Position numbers and translations under genes: made by a program
Assembly (NCBI GenBank): GCA_013215565.1
Contig: JABSQV010000021.1
Span: 1-35,464 of the forward strand
DNA from: Myxococcales bacterium
Lineage (GTDB): Bacteria > Myxococcota_A > UBA9160 > SZUA-336
Length of the DNA stretch: 35,464 nucleotides
Direction of reading: 5' to 3'
Shown here: one piece after another, positions 8,916-18,464 of the stretch
Layout of the letters: the number at the start of each line of letters is the position of its first letter
Position numbering within the stretch: the first letter of the stretch is position 1
Notes under the pieces: model-generated
Seen by the model: the letters and a program-made list of their open reading frames with translations, nothing else
Told to the model about the DNA's origin: nothing
Databases searched by the model: none

Positions 8916-10334
8916 TCAGACTCTCGGACGCCGGTCCTTCCAGGGGCTCGCCTGCTCGAGCTGCGCGGCCAGCCGGTAGAGCCCGGATTCGTTGCCGTAG
9001 GGGCCCGCGAACTGGATCCCGATCGGGAGTCCGGCTTCGTTCCAGGCCAGCGGCACCGACATGGCCGGGTTTCCGGCGACGTTGAAGAGCGACGTGAATG
9101 CGACCGCGAACGCGATGTCGGTCTGGAAGCCCTCGACGTCGGGACGCGAGAGGCTGAGCCGGCCCAGTTCGAGTGGCGGCGAGGCCATGGTCGGAGAGAG
9201 CAGCACGTCGTAGTCGTCGAAGAGCGCGGCTACGCGCCGGCCCACAGCGTGGATCGTGCGGGTGGCGCGTGCGTAGTCGGCGGCCTTCGCGTTGTCGGCC
9301 GCGAGCGCCGAGAAGTAGGTGATGGGTTCCAGTCCCTCGGGTCCGAACTCTCTCCCGAGCGCGACGGCACGGTCCTCGGCCACCGAGCGGATGTTGGCGC
9401 CGATGATGGTCATGGTCGCGCGTCCCAGTTCCGCGGCGTCGAGTTCGATCTCGGCGGGTTCGACCGCGTGGCCCAGGCGCTCGCAGAGGCGCGCCGCGTC
9501 CTCGACCGCGGCCCGGCAGTCGGCGTGGAGTTCCGCATCGTTGAAGGGCCGCGTGATCAGGGCGATCCGCAACCGCCCCGGGTCTGCCCCGACCTCTTCG
9601 AGGAACGGGCGCGGCGGTGCCGGGGCGCAGTAGGGCGCGCCGACGTCCGGGCCCGCGGTCGCGTCGAGCATCGCGGCGCAGTCGCGCACCGAGCGGGTCA
9701 GCACGTGGGCCGTGCTCATGCCGCCCCAGCCCTCTCCGACGTCGGGTCCCATCGGGTTCCTTCCGCGGGTCGGCTTCATGCCGAACAGGCCGCAGCACGA
9801 TGCCGGAATCCGGATCGAGCCTCCGCCGTCGCTGGCGTTCGCGAGGGGCAGGATCCCGGCGGCCACGCACGCGGCCGCACCGCCCGAGGATCCGCCAGGC
9901 GTGTGCGCCGGATGCCAGGGGTTGTGGGTTTCCCCGTGCAGGGCCGATTCGGTCGTGGCCGTGAACCCGAACTCGGGCGAGGCGGTCCGCCCGAAGATCG
10001 CGAGTCCGGCGCGCCGGTAGCGCGCGACCAGTTCCGTATCGTGGTCGGGCACGAACCCGTCGAAGAGTTTGGATCCGTTCGAGATAGGCTGTCCGGCAAA
10101 ATAGGCGTGCAGGTCCTTGAGCAGGAACGGCACGCCGCGGAAGGGGCCGTCCGGAAGACCCTGCTGAACCGCGGCTCGGGCCTCGTCGACCCATTCGTAG
10201 ACCACTGCATTGAGCGTCGGGTTCAGGCGCTCGACGCGTTCGATCGCGGCATCGAGCAGCTCCTCGGGCTTCACCTCGCGCTTGGAGACGAGTTCCGCCA
10301 GTCCGAGTCCGTCATAGGCTTCGTAGTCCTGCAC
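8916..10334 (-). CDS. Amidase signature family hydrolase
   Basis: This 472-residue amidase has the Ser-cisSer-Lys triad typical of the family: Lys73 in LLKDLHAYFAG, the TPGGSSGG glycine-serine loop around 146-152 (cis-Ser about 149-150), and nucleophile Ser173 in DGGGSIRIPAS. The start is GTG 10334 with AGGAGG seven bases upstream; the open frame runs to 10460 but would overlap the divergent CinA-like gene. No GatB/GatC genes are adjacent, and the GatA-specific context is absent. It is therefore more likely a catabolic amide or ester hydrolase, such as a 6-aminohexanoate or aryl amidase type, than the transamidosome subunit. Confidence 0.9.
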   Translation of the reverse strand: MQDYEAYDGLGLAELVSKREVKPEELLDAAIERVERLNPTLNAVVYEWVDEARAAVQQGLPDGPFRGVPFLLKDLHAYFAGQPISNGSKLFDGFVPDHDTELVARYRRAGLAIFGRTASPEFGFTATTESALHGETHNPWHPAHTPGGSSGGAAACVAAGILPLANASDGGGSIRIPASCCGLFGMKPTRGRNPMGPDVGEGWGGMSTAHVLTRSVRDCAAMLDATAGPDVGAPYCAPAPPRPFLEEVGADPGRLRIALITRPFNDAELHADCRAAVEDAARLCERLGHAVEPAEIELDAAELGRATMTIIGANIRSVAEDRAVALGREFGPEGLEPITYFSALAADNAKAADYARATRTIHAVGRRVAALFDDYDVLLSPTMASPPLELGRLSLSRPDVEGFQTDIAFAVAFTSLFNVAGNPAMSVPLAWNEAGLPIGIQFAGPYGNESGLYRLAAQLEQASPWKDRRPRV

Positions 10335-10340
10335 GCCCTG

Positions 10341-10346
10341 CCTCCT
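10341..10346 (-). promoter_or_regulatory. Ribosome binding site fixing the amidase start
   Basis: A perfect AGGAGG on the minus strand lies six to seven bases before GTG 10334. It selects this start over upstream in-frame codons. Confidence 0.75.
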
Positions 10347-10419
10347 GGTTCGCCGGGTTGCTTCCCGGGGCTGCCGCCGATTATATGGGGTTCCGCCGAA
10401 CGAGCGGGGAGGCAGCTCG

Positions 10420-10926
10420 ATGGAAGTACTGATCGAGACCGCAACGCGGGTCGGCGACATTCTGCGCGCGCGCGGCGAATCGGTCGCGATCGCGGAGGGC
10501 GCCTGCGGGGGGCTGGTTTCGGCGGGCCTGATCGCGGTTCCGGGCGCCTCGAGCTTCTTCGTGGCCGGGAGCGTCCTCTACACCCGGCCGGCCTTCGAGC
10601 AGATCCTGGGCGACCGGCGTATGGCGCTCCGGGGCCTCCGCGGCAGCACGGAACCGTTCTCACTGGAACTGGCCCGAATCGCGCGCGAGCAGTTCGCGAG
10701 CACCTGGGCGATCGGCGAGAGCGGTGCCGCCGGGCCGACCGGCAACCGCTACGGGGACGCGGCCGGCCACGCGGCGCTCGCGGTCGCGGGTCCGGTCGAG
10801 AAGACGCTCACGCTCGAAACCGGCCTCGACGATCGCCAGCAGAACATGTGGCGCTTTGCGGCCGCGGCGCTCGATCTGCTCGAACAGGCGCTGGCCGAAG
10901 CCGGCTCCTCGTCAGTCGTCGACTAG
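10420..10926 (+). CDS. CinA C-terminal domain / PncC-like protein with altered signature
   Basis: This 168-residue standalone CinA C-terminal domain protein belongs to the family that deamidates nicotinamide mononucleotide (PncC) in pyridine-nucleotide recycling. It shows VPGASSFFVAGSVLYT, the ESGAAGPTGNRYGD loop (residues about 99-112) and the usual length. The N-terminal signature is unusual: the family's AES-C-TGG reads AEGACGG at residues 25-31, losing the serine generally assigned a catalytic role. It may have lost amidohydrolase activity or belong to a divergent branch. GGGGAGG eight bases upstream supports ATG 10420. Its 3' end overlaps the convergent YjbR-like gene by 15 bp. Confidence 0.82.
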   Translation: MEVLIETATRVGDILRARGESVAIAEGACGGLVSAGLIAVPGASSFFVAGSVLYTRPAFEQILGDRRMALRGLRGSTEPFSLELARIAREQFASTWAIGESGAAGPTGNRYGDAAGHAALAVAGPVEKTLTLETGLDDRQQNMWRFAAAALDLLEQALAEAGSSSVVD

Positions 10927-11277
10927 CGCCGAGAGCCGCTTCGGGGCGACCTGGCGATAGCCGTCCTTGATGACCTCGTGGAGTTCGTCCCAGTCGAGCT
11001 TGCCGTCGAGGTATACGCCGAGCCAGCCGCGCGGCCCGAAGTAGGGCGGGACGAAAAAGCGGTCCGGGTCGAACTCGACCAGGATGTCGCGAACGTCTCG
11101 CGGCGAACTGCACCAGAGTGCGACGCGCCCGTCGTCGTGAAAATTGTCGGCGAACAGCCCGAACATCTTGTCGCGCACGCGAAAGGTGGGCCGATTCCAC
11201 GCGACCTTCTCGGTCGTCTCGGGGAGCGCCAGGCACAGCTTGCGAAGTCTCGTGAGCGGGTCGGCCTTCCTCGGCAT
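10912..11277 (-). CDS. MmcQ/YjbR family protein
   Basis: This 121-residue protein of the MmcQ/YjbR family (CyaY-like fold) has the typical pattern: a LCLALPET motif near residues 14-21, ETTEKVAWNRPTFRVRDKMF in the middle, and a C-terminal PPYFGPRGWLGVYLDG-KLDWDEL block. It is of full family length. Members are annotated as putative DNA-binding proteins, but the biochemical role is not established. It runs convergently into the CinA-like gene with overlapping stop regions and lies 32 bp after the amidohydrolase stop on the same strand. Confidence 0.85.
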   Translation of the reverse strand: MPRKADPLTRLRKLCLALPETTEKVAWNRPTFRVRDKMFGLFADNFHDDGRVALWCSSPRDVRDILVEFDPDRFFVPPYFGPRGWLGVYLDGKLDWDELHEVIKDGYRQVAPKRLSALVDD

Positions 11278-11309
11278 GGCGATCGATCCAGCGTCTTCCG
11301 CGAGGTCTT

Positions 11310-12326
11310 CTAGAGTCGGTACACGCGGATCGCGGTCCCGCGGAACATGGCGTCCTTCTCGTCTTCGGAGAAGTCCCGAACGATCTTCTTGAGGCCGTTC
11401 CAGAGCACGTGGTAGGAGATCGAGAGCTTGTCGACCGGGAAGTTACTCTCGAACATGCAGCGTTCCGGCGTGAAGCACTCGATCATGTGTAGGTAGTAGG
11501 GCGCCTGGGCTTCGACGAACTCGTCCGAGCCCGGCGGAAGCTCGCGTCCCATCCAGCCGAAACCGTTGTCGGGCATCGCGAGTCCCCCGAGCTTGGCGAC
11601 CACGTTCGGACACTCGGCGAGTTCGGCCACATCCTTTTTCCACTGCTCGAAGATCTCGGCGCGCCGGCCCGCGAAGCGGCCTACGCCGAGCGGCGTGCCG
11701 AAGTGATCGAGCACCATTTTGGTGTCCGGGACCGCGCGCGCGAGTCCCGCGAAGGCCGGGTTCTGGTGGTGGTAGTGCCAGGCGTCGTAGCTGTAGCCGA
11801 GCTCACCGAGTCGCTTTAGCCCGCGCTGGAACTCCGCGTCCTGGTAGAGCCCCTCCGGTGCGGCGCCCGGGATCATCAGCGCACCCGGGTCCCGGTCGCG
11901 TGCTCCGGCGTGGCGGATCCCGCGAAACAGTCCTCGGCCGGCCTCTTCGTGGCCCGCCAGGACCTCTTCGACAGAATCGCCGAGCTGGAGGTCCGCGTGG
12001 GAGACGATCGCGGCGATCTCGGCCACACCCGGGCCGCCCTTCCGGCTCTGCGCCGCCTGCTCCGCCACGAACTCGGTCTCGCCGAGCGGGCGCAGGTGTT
12101 CGGGGCCGGCGCTCCGGTACTCGGCCCGACACTCCAGGAACACGGTCTTTTCGATCCGGTGCCCGCTGTCGGTGTCGGCCCAGAGATCTTCGAGCAGGTA
12201 CTGGGGCATGATTCCGCGGTCGTGCCAGAGGTGGTGGTGCGGATCGACGATCGGACGCTCCGGCTCGACGATCTCTTCCTCGACCAGGCTGTGCCACGGA
12301 CCGAGTTCGCCCAGGCTCTGAACCAT
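11310..12326 (-). CDS. TIM-barrel amidohydrolase (amidohydrolase_2 family)
   Basis: This 338-residue metal-dependent hydrolase or decarboxylase belongs to the ACMSD-like amidohydrolase_2 family. The N-terminal metal motif is D28-P-H30-H31-H32-L-W, LDHFGTPLG provides a mid-barrel histidine, and the C-terminal RCMFESNFPVDK block carries the conserved acidic residue. ATG 12326 is fixed by GGAGGAG seven bases upstream; the open frame continues to 12446 without homology. Relatives act on lactones, aromatic carboxylates or similar catabolic intermediates, and the substrate here is unknown. It is divergent from cysD. Confidence 0.87.
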   Translation of the reverse strand: MVQSLGELGPWHSLVEEEIVEPERPIVDPHHHLWHDRGIMPQYLLEDLWADTDSGHRIEKTVFLECRAEYRSAGPEHLRPLGETEFVAEQAAQSRKGGPGVAEIAAIVSHADLQLGDSVEEVLAGHEEAGRGLFRGIRHAGARDRDPGALMIPGAAPEGLYQDAEFQRGLKRLGELGYSYDAWHYHHQNPAFAGLARAVPDTKMVLDHFGTPLGVGRFAGRRAEIFEQWKKDVAELAECPNVVAKLGGLAMPDNGFGWMGRELPPGSDEFVEAQAPYYLHMIECFTPERCMFESNFPVDKLSISYHVLWNGLKKIVRDFSEDEKDAMFRGTAIRVYRL

Positions 12327-12332
12327 TTGCGA

Positions 12333-12339
12333 CTCCTCC
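12333..12339 (-). promoter_or_regulatory. Ribosome binding site fixing the amidohydrolase start
   Basis: GGAGGAG on the minus strand lies about six bases before ATG 12326 and decides the start against the longer open frame. Confidence 0.75.
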
Positions 12340-12517
12340 GATTCGCGGACGCGAGACGATTCCGCAGCCCGCCGCCCGGATTGTACAGGGTGTGATCGCG
12401 ATCCGGCACGCCCGCTGTCAAAGACGCATCTCCTTCGGCGGTGCAAGTCGCACCCCGACCGAAGCCACGACTCCGTCGTCGCTGCATTCCAGCGAGCGCC
12501 GAAGCGGGGCCTCGAGT

Positions 12518-12546
12518 TTGAGGGCGCTCGGACCTTCCCCTATTAT
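12518..12546 (+). promoter_or_regulatory. Putative sigma-70 type promoter for cysD-cysNC
   Basis: TTGAGG (12518-12523) and TATTAT (12541-12546) are separated by exactly 17 bp. They match the -35 consensus at 4/6 and the -10 consensus at 5/6. The AT-rich -10 stands out in a GC-rich background. Transcription would start near 12553, leaving a leader of about 68 nt before cysD. Confidence 0.5.
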
Positions 12547-12620
12547 TCCCCGGCGCGCGCTCTCCAGCATTCCCCACGAAGCCTGCCCGCGGATTGGGGC
12601 GCTGGAGGCCCGGGCTCCGC

Positions 12621-13532
12621 ATGACGAGCTACAACCTTACCCATCTGAAGCAACTCGAGGCCGAGAGCATCCACATCATTCGCGAGGTGGCGGCGGAGTT
12701 TCACAAGCCCGTGATGCTCTACTCGATCGGCAAGGATTCGTCGGTGATGGTGCGGCTCGCACAGAAGGCGTTCTATCCGGCGAAGCCGCCGTTTCCGCTT
12801 CTCCACGTCGACACGACCTGGAAGTTCCGCGAGATGATCGAGTTTCGCGAGAAGTACGCACGCCGGGAGCTCGGTCTCGAGGTGCTGGTGTACACCAACG
12901 AAGAGGGCCGGCGGCACGGCATTCACCCTCTCGAGGACAGCGAGAAGCACACGGAACTGATGAAGACCGACGCGCTCAAGCAGGCGCTCGAGCGCTGGGG
13001 TTTCGATGCCGCCCTTGGCGGCGCTCGCCGGGACGAGGAAAAGTCGCGCGCGAAGGAGCGCATCTTCTCGTTTCGTGATCGCTCGCATCGCTGGGATCCC
13101 AAGAGCCAGCGTCCGGAGCTCTGGAGCCTCTACAACACGAAGGTGAACAAGGGGGAGAGCATTCGTGTCTTCCCTCTCTCGAACTGGACCGAACTGGACG
13201 TATGGCAGTACATCTACCTGGAGCAGATTCCGATCGTTCCGCTCTACCTCGCCCGGGAACGTCCAGTCGTGGAGAGAGAAGGAGTCTTGGTACTGGTCGA
13301 CGATGACCGCCTCGAGTTGCGCGAGGGCGAACAGCCACAGATGAAGTGGGTGCGCTTTCGCACCCTCGGCTGCTACCCGCTCTCGGGCGCGGTGGAGTCA
13401 CGCGCGACCACGCTCCCCGAGATCATCCAGGAAATGCTGCTGTGTACCACCTCGGAACGGCAGGGCCGCCTGATCGACCAGGACGAGGGCGGCGTGGGAA
13501 TGGAAGAGAAGAAGAAGCGCGGCTATTTCTGA
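12621..13532 (+). CDS. cysD: Sulfate adenylyltransferase subunit 2 (CysD)
   Basis: This 303-residue catalytic subunit of ATP sulfurylase makes adenosine 5'-phosphosulfate from ATP and sulfate, working with the CysN GTPase. The ATP pyrophosphatase P-loop variant SIGKDSSVM is at 35-43. The [23 protein letters not shown] block and the [16 protein letters not shown] segment are hallmarks of CysD, and length and C-terminus (KKKRGYF) match the family. ATG 12621 is chosen because homology begins at [14 protein letters not shown] lies about 12 nt upstream, and an in-frame TTG at 12594 is unlikely. cysNC follows after 29 bp, so the two are co-transcribed and encode one complex. Confidence 0.97.
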   Translation: MTSYNLTHLKQLEAESIHIIREVAAEFHKPVMLYSIGKDSSVMVRLAQKAFYPAKPPFPLLHVDTTWKFREMIEFREKYARRELGLEVLVYTNEEGRRHGIHPLEDSEKHTELMKTDALKQALERWGFDAALGGARRDEEKSRAKERIFSFRDRSHRWDPKSQRPELWSLYNTKVNKGESIRVFPLSNWTELDVWQYIYLEQIPIVPLYLARERPVVEREGVLVLVDDDRLELREGEQPQMKWVRFRTLGCYPLSGAVESRATTLPEIIQEMLLCTTSERQGRLIDQDEGGVGMEEKKKRGYF

Positions 13533-13561
13533 AGGCCGGGCTCCGTGCGCGGCGAGCGAGC

Positions 13562-15508
13562 ATGTCTCATCAATCCGACCTCATCGCAACCGACATCGAT
13601 GCCTACCTCGCGCAGCACGAGCGCAAGGAACTGCTGCGCTTCCTGACCTGCGGAAGCGTCGACGATGGGAAGAGCACGCTGATCGGCCGCCTGTTCCTGG
13701 ATGCCAAGCTGATCTACGAAGATACCCTGAGGGCGCTAGAGGCGGAGTCGGTGACGCAGGGCACCACCGGCGGGGACCTGGACCCGGCGCTGTTCACCGA
13801 TGGGCTCAAGGCCGAGCGCGAGCAGGGGATCACCATCGACGTCGCCTACCGCTACTTCTCGACCGCGAAGCGGAAGTTCATCATCGCGGATACGCCCGGC
13901 CATGAGCAGTACACGCGAAACATGGCCACCGGCGCCTCCACCTGCGACCTGGCCGTGATCCTGATCGATGCTGTCCACGGCGTGGTCGAGCAGACGAAGC
14001 GGCACAGCTTCATCGTGTCTCTGCTCGGCATCAAACACGTCCTGGTCGCGGTCAACAAGATGGACTTGGTGGGTTACGACGAGTCCATCTTCGAGCGCAT
14101 CCGGGCCGAGTACCGAGACTTCTCTGCGAGGCTCGACGTTCCCGACCTGCATTTCATTCCGGTCTCGGCGCTTCACGGAGATAACGTCGTCGAAGCCAGA
14201 GAGAACATGGCCTGGTACGGCGGGCAGACCCTGATGACGTTTCTCGACAACGTGTATATCGGCTCGGACCGAAACTTGGAGGACTTTCGCTTCTCCGTCC
14301 AGTATGTGAACCGCCCGGGCCCGGAATTCCGGGGCTTCTGCGGGACGATTGCTTCCGGGATCGTTCGAAAGGGAGACGAGGTGATCGCGCTGCCCTCGCG
14401 GCGCAAGAGTCGGGTGAAGTCGATCGTCACCTTCGATGGGGAATTGGACGAGGCCTTCACGCCGCAGAGTGTGACCCTCACCCTGGAGGACGAGATCGAC
14501 GTCAGCCGCGGGGACATGATCGTGCGACCGGGGAATATTCCGCGGAGCGAAGCAAAGGTAGATGCGCTGGTGGTCTGGATGCACGAAGCTCCGCTGGTGC
14601 CGGGCAAGTCCTATCTCTTCAAGCAAACGAGCAAGAGCGTGACGGGAACGGTCGAGACGCTCCGCTACCGGGTCGACGTCAACACCCTGCACCGGAGCGA
14701 GGCGCCGGTGCTGGGTCTGAACGAGATCGGTCGCTGCACGGTCTCGCTGAACGAGCCGGTGTATTTTGACAGCTACCGGCGGAACCGCGCGACGGGGGCC
14801 TTCGTCATCGTGGACCGGATCAGCAATCTCACACTGGGGGCGGGCATGATCATGGATCGCCGCACCGGGGAGTCGCCGCTCCAGCATTGGGATTCCGAGC
14901 CCAGTACGGGTCCCGGGGCTCGCGATGTGAGCGACGTCTCGGCCGCGGAGCGTTCGGCGCGTTTCGGCCAGCGGCCGTGTACGATCCTGCTGACCGGGCT
15001 GACGGGGTCGGGAAAGACCACGATCGCGCGCGCGCTCGAACGGCGGCTCTTCGAGCAGGGGCGGGCGTGCGCGGTGTTGGACGGCGAGGACATGCGACAG
15101 GGGATCAGCCGTGACCTCGGGTTTGGTGCGGACGAGCGCAGCGAGAACCTCCGGAGGAGTGCCGAGGTCGCAAAGATTCTCAACGACGCCGGACTGATCT
15201 GTATCGGCGCTTTCGTGGCTCCGAGCCAGGCGGTTCGCGCGCGCGCTGCAGGCGTGGTCGGAGAGCAGCGCTTCCTGGTCGTCCACGTCTCGGCCCCGCT
15301 CGAGGTCTGCCGGGAGCGCGACCCGAACGGCCACTACGCACTCGCGGATTCCGGCGAGATCGCGCACTTCCCGGGCGTGTCCGCACCTTACGAGGCGCCC
15401 GAGTTGCCGGACCTCATACTCTCGACGGATCAGTGGCCGGTCGACGAATGTGTGGATCGGATCACTGGGCTTCTGGAAACGCGCGGGTTCCTGTCTCCCA
15501 TGAGTTGA
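13562..15508 (+). CDS. cysNC: Bifunctional sulfate adenylyltransferase subunit 1 / APS kinase (CysNC)
   Basis: This 648-residue fusion has an N-terminal CysN GTPase and a C-terminal CysC kinase. GTPase motifs are GSVDDGKST (31-39), the [12 protein letters not shown] switch II (110-121) and NKMD (165-168), with EF-Tu-like beta barrels to about residue 435. The linker (about 440-470) leads to the kinase P-loop GLTGSGKTT (479-487), [10 protein letters not shown] and [12 protein letters not shown] hydrolysis drives APS formation by CysD, and the kinase makes PAPS. In the kinase, the usual FISPY/FR segment reads FVAPSQAVR, a variant I believe recurs in fused CysNC proteins. No PAPS reductase is in the window, so PAPS could feed sulfation. 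The SD is weak; ATG 13562 fits homology. Confidence 0.96.
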   Translation: MSHQSDLIATDIDAYLAQHERKELLRFLTCGSVDDGKSTLIGRLFLDAKLIYEDTLRALEAESVTQGTTGGDLDPALFTDGLKAEREQGITIDVAYRYFSTAKRKFIIADTPGHEQYTRNMATGASTCDLAVILIDAVHGVVEQTKRHSFIVSLLGIKHVLVAVNKMDLVGYDESIFERIRAEYRDFSARLDVPDLHFIPVSALHGDNVVEARENMAWYGGQTLMTFLDNVYIGSDRNLEDFRFSVQYVNRPGPEFRGFCGTIASGIVRKGDEVIALPSRRKSRVKSIVTFDGELDEAFTPQSVTLTLEDEIDVSRGDMIVRPGNIPRSEAKVDALVVWMHEAPLVPGKSYLFKQTSKSVTGTVETLRYRVDVNTLHRSEAPVLGLNEIGRCTVSLNEPVYFDSYRRNRATGAFVIVDRISNLTLGAGMIMDRRTGESPLQHWDSEPSTGPGARDVSDVSAAERSARFGQRPCTILLTGLTGSGKTTIARALERRLFEQGRACAVLDGEDMRQGISRDLGFGADERSENLRRSAEVAKILNDAGLICIGAFVAPSQAVRARAAGVVGEQRFLVVHVSAPLEVCRERDPNGHYALADSGEIAHFPGVSAPYEAPELPDLILSTDQWPVDECVDRITGLLETRGFLSPMS

Positions 15509-15596
15509 GGATCCCCTGGGCTGCGCCGGCTCGACGGGACTGTGTTGCCTGCGCGGGCCGGGTGCCGGGGTCAGGCGATGCTAGGGCGGGGCCCGG

Positions 15597-16588
<992 letters not shown>

Positions 16589-16603
16589 GCGGGGTCTCGC
16601 GGG

Positions 16604-18337
16604 TTACCTGTTTCGCCGGTCGAAGATCCAGATCGAGCCCAGGCGAAGATCGGGTCTCTCGTCGCGCAGCCAGCGCGCGTGATCGGGATCGATTTCGACC
16701 CGTTGGCCGTCCGGTCCCCTGGCCGGATATGGATAGCCCATCAGGTAGTTCACGCTGACGGCCACCAGTCCCTTGACCGGGAGTGTCGGGACGAGGCGGT
16801 AGTCGATGCCGTACTGCCCGGGATCCACGTGACCGAAGTAGAGCAGGAAGACGGGCGCATCCTGAGAATCCAACTCGAACCCCGCGAGCGCATCGGGTAG
16901 GCGGTACAGGTCCTGGCCCCAGTCCAGATTCGAGTCGATCAGGATCCGGTGTCCGCGGGCCTCCGTCCCGGCCGCAAGATTGAAGTGGGAGAGATAGCTG
17001 GGGTGCGTGAGGCCGATCGTGACGGCGAGCCACGCGAGGCTGAGCGCCGGGACCCAGAACGCCGCGCGGCCCCGAAGACCCGCGAAAATGCCGGCGATCA
17101 AGATGTAGAGGAAGGGAAGCAGAGGCAGCAGGTAACGGATCCCGAGCTTTGCGCGGTTGGCGCCGATCAGGGCGGCGCCCAGCGCGACGAGCGGGATCAG
17201 GAGTGTTGCCAGTTCGCGAGCGGGCAGGCGTTGTTTCGAAAAGAAGCGCCGCGGGAACGCGACTCCAGCGAGTAGCAGGGCCAGGATCGGGAGTGGGGTC
17301 TTGCTCAGAAAGGCGATCGGGTCGTGGTACCAGTGGCCTTCCTGCGACCACTCCCCGAGCAGGTAGCTCCCGAACTCGCCGCGTTCCGTGTCGAGCTTGA
17401 CCGCGTCGAACCCCGTCACGTAGTCCTCGGGGAGGGGAACGGGAAGAGCGGCCGGAAGCGCATCCTGCAGGGCCTGGCCGAAGCCCGACACCAGCGGGAA
17501 GCTTCCCAGCGGCGTGAAGCTGCCCTTGAAGCCCATCCCGAGGTTGACGGTTACGAGTGCGCAGATGCTCACCAGCGCCAGTTCGAAGACCGCGCGCCCG
17601 GGCCGCGCCTGCCGCCAGACGAGTACGATCAGGAAGATCGCGGGAGCCAGCAGCAGGGCCGTGTACTTGATCGAGAGGGCCGCACCCCAGGCGATACCCG
17701 CGAGTGCGAAGCGTCCCGGGGCCGGGCGCTTGCAGGCCGCGCGCAGCAGGTAGACGCAGAGCAGCACACCGAACATGCAACCCACGTCAACGGTGGCGAG
17801 GTGCGCGTGGGCCAGCACCACTGGAGTCAGAAGGAACAGCGTGGTGGTCAGCGCGGCCGCGCGTCTGCCGAAGAGTTGTGCGGCCCAGAGCGCCAGCAGC
17901 GCCCCCGTGCCGAGCCCGAACAGTGCGACCACGACCCGGGCGGGAAAGAAGAGACCCAGAAAATCCCTCGCGTTCGCGCGGGAAAAGCGCTCGGCGTAGC
18001 GCCAGGGGCCCCATCCCTGTGCCAGATCCCCCGCTTCGGGGGCCGGAACCCGGAGCCCCGGGTGAAGCGTGAGCGGCAGGGCCATCAGCATCTTGAACAG
18101 CGGCGGGTTCTTGGCGAAGAGCGTGAAGTTCGCCTGGTCGAGATAGACGGCGCCCGCGGGCAGGTGTGCGAACTCGTCCACGGTCGGTGTCTCGAGGCGG
18201 GCCGCGTCCACGCAGAGGACGAGGAAGAGCAGCCCCGCGGACAGCAGAAGCGCGCGTTCGGCCCAGAAAGAGGGATTCGAAGGCAGGCCCCGGCTCCCTT
18301 CCCCGCCGCGTTTCGGACTGGCCCGGGCGGAGCACAA
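16604..18337 (-). CDS. GT39-like integral membrane glycosyltransferase (PMT_2/ArnT superfamily)
   Basis: This protein of up to 577 residues is a GT-C fold membrane protein with about ten to twelve hydrophobic segments, starting at about residues 30-45. The first periplasmic loop carries an acidic pair, D54-E55 in TPTVDEFAHLPAG, the position used by PMT/ArnT enzymes for metal binding and catalysis. A soluble C-terminal domain follows from about residue 460 (DSNLDWGQDLYRL), as in PMT_2 relatives. It would transfer a sugar from a polyprenyl-phosphate donor to a lipid, glycan or protein. The start is uncertain: TTG 18337 is the earliest in-frame codon and has no good SD. It is convergent with the fcl-like gene (15-bp gap). 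Confidence 0.8.
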   Translation of the reverse strand: MCSARASPKRGGEGSRGLPSNPSFWAERALLLSAGLLFLVLCVDAARLETPTVDEFAHLPAGAVYLDQANFTLFAKNPPLFKMLMALPLTLHPGLRVPAPEAGDLAQGWGPWRYAERFSRANARDFLGLFFPARVVVALFGLGTGALLALWAAQLFGRRAAALTTTLFLLTPVVLAHAHLATVDVGCMFGVLLCVYLLRAACKRPAPGRFALAGIAWGAALSIKYTALLLAPAIFLIVLVWRQARPGRAVFELALVSICALVTVNLGMGFKGSFTPLGSFPLVSGFGQALQDALPAALPVPLPEDYVTGFDAVKLDTERGEFGSYLLGEWSQEGHWYHDPIAFLSKTPLPILALLLAGVAFPRRFFSKQRLPARELATLLIPLVALGAALIGANRAKLGIRYLLPLLPFLYILIAGIFAGLRGRAAFWVPALSLAWLAVTIGLTHPSYLSHFNLAAGTEARGHRILIDSNLDWGQDLYRLPDALAGFELDSQDAPVFLLYFGHVDPGQYGIDYRLVPTLPVKGLVAVSVNYLMGYPYPARGPDGQRVEIDPDHARWLRDERPDLRLGSIWIFDRRNR

Positions 18338-18452
18338 GCATAGGCGAGAACGGGAGAACGGGCTGCCCCGCGTGGCACCCGATGTAGGGAACCGCGAATC
18401 CGCAGCCAGTCGCTCTGGCCGGAGGGCCCCCTGCTTGCGTAAGATCGCGGCC

Positions 18453-18458
18453 AGGAGG
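18453..18458 (+). promoter_or_regulatory. Ribosome binding site fixing the M20 start
   Basis: A perfect AGGAGG lies six bases before ATG 18465. It selects MGISSS over an in-frame codon at 18372. Confidence 0.8.
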
Positions 18459-18464
18459 TACGGA

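Noticed and set aside
8731..10194. Long 487-codon minus-strand frame
   Set aside because: It overlaps the amidase in another frame, and its Arg/Gly/Pro-rich product has no family motif. It is a high-GC shadow.
13736..15367. 543-codon minus-strand frame
   Set aside because: It is antisense to cysNC, whose motifs are unambiguous. The product is His/Arg-rich and motif-free.
17324..18343. 339-codon plus-strand frame
   Set aside because: It is antisense to the GT39-like gene; it is Gln/Arg/Glu-rich and lacks motifs.
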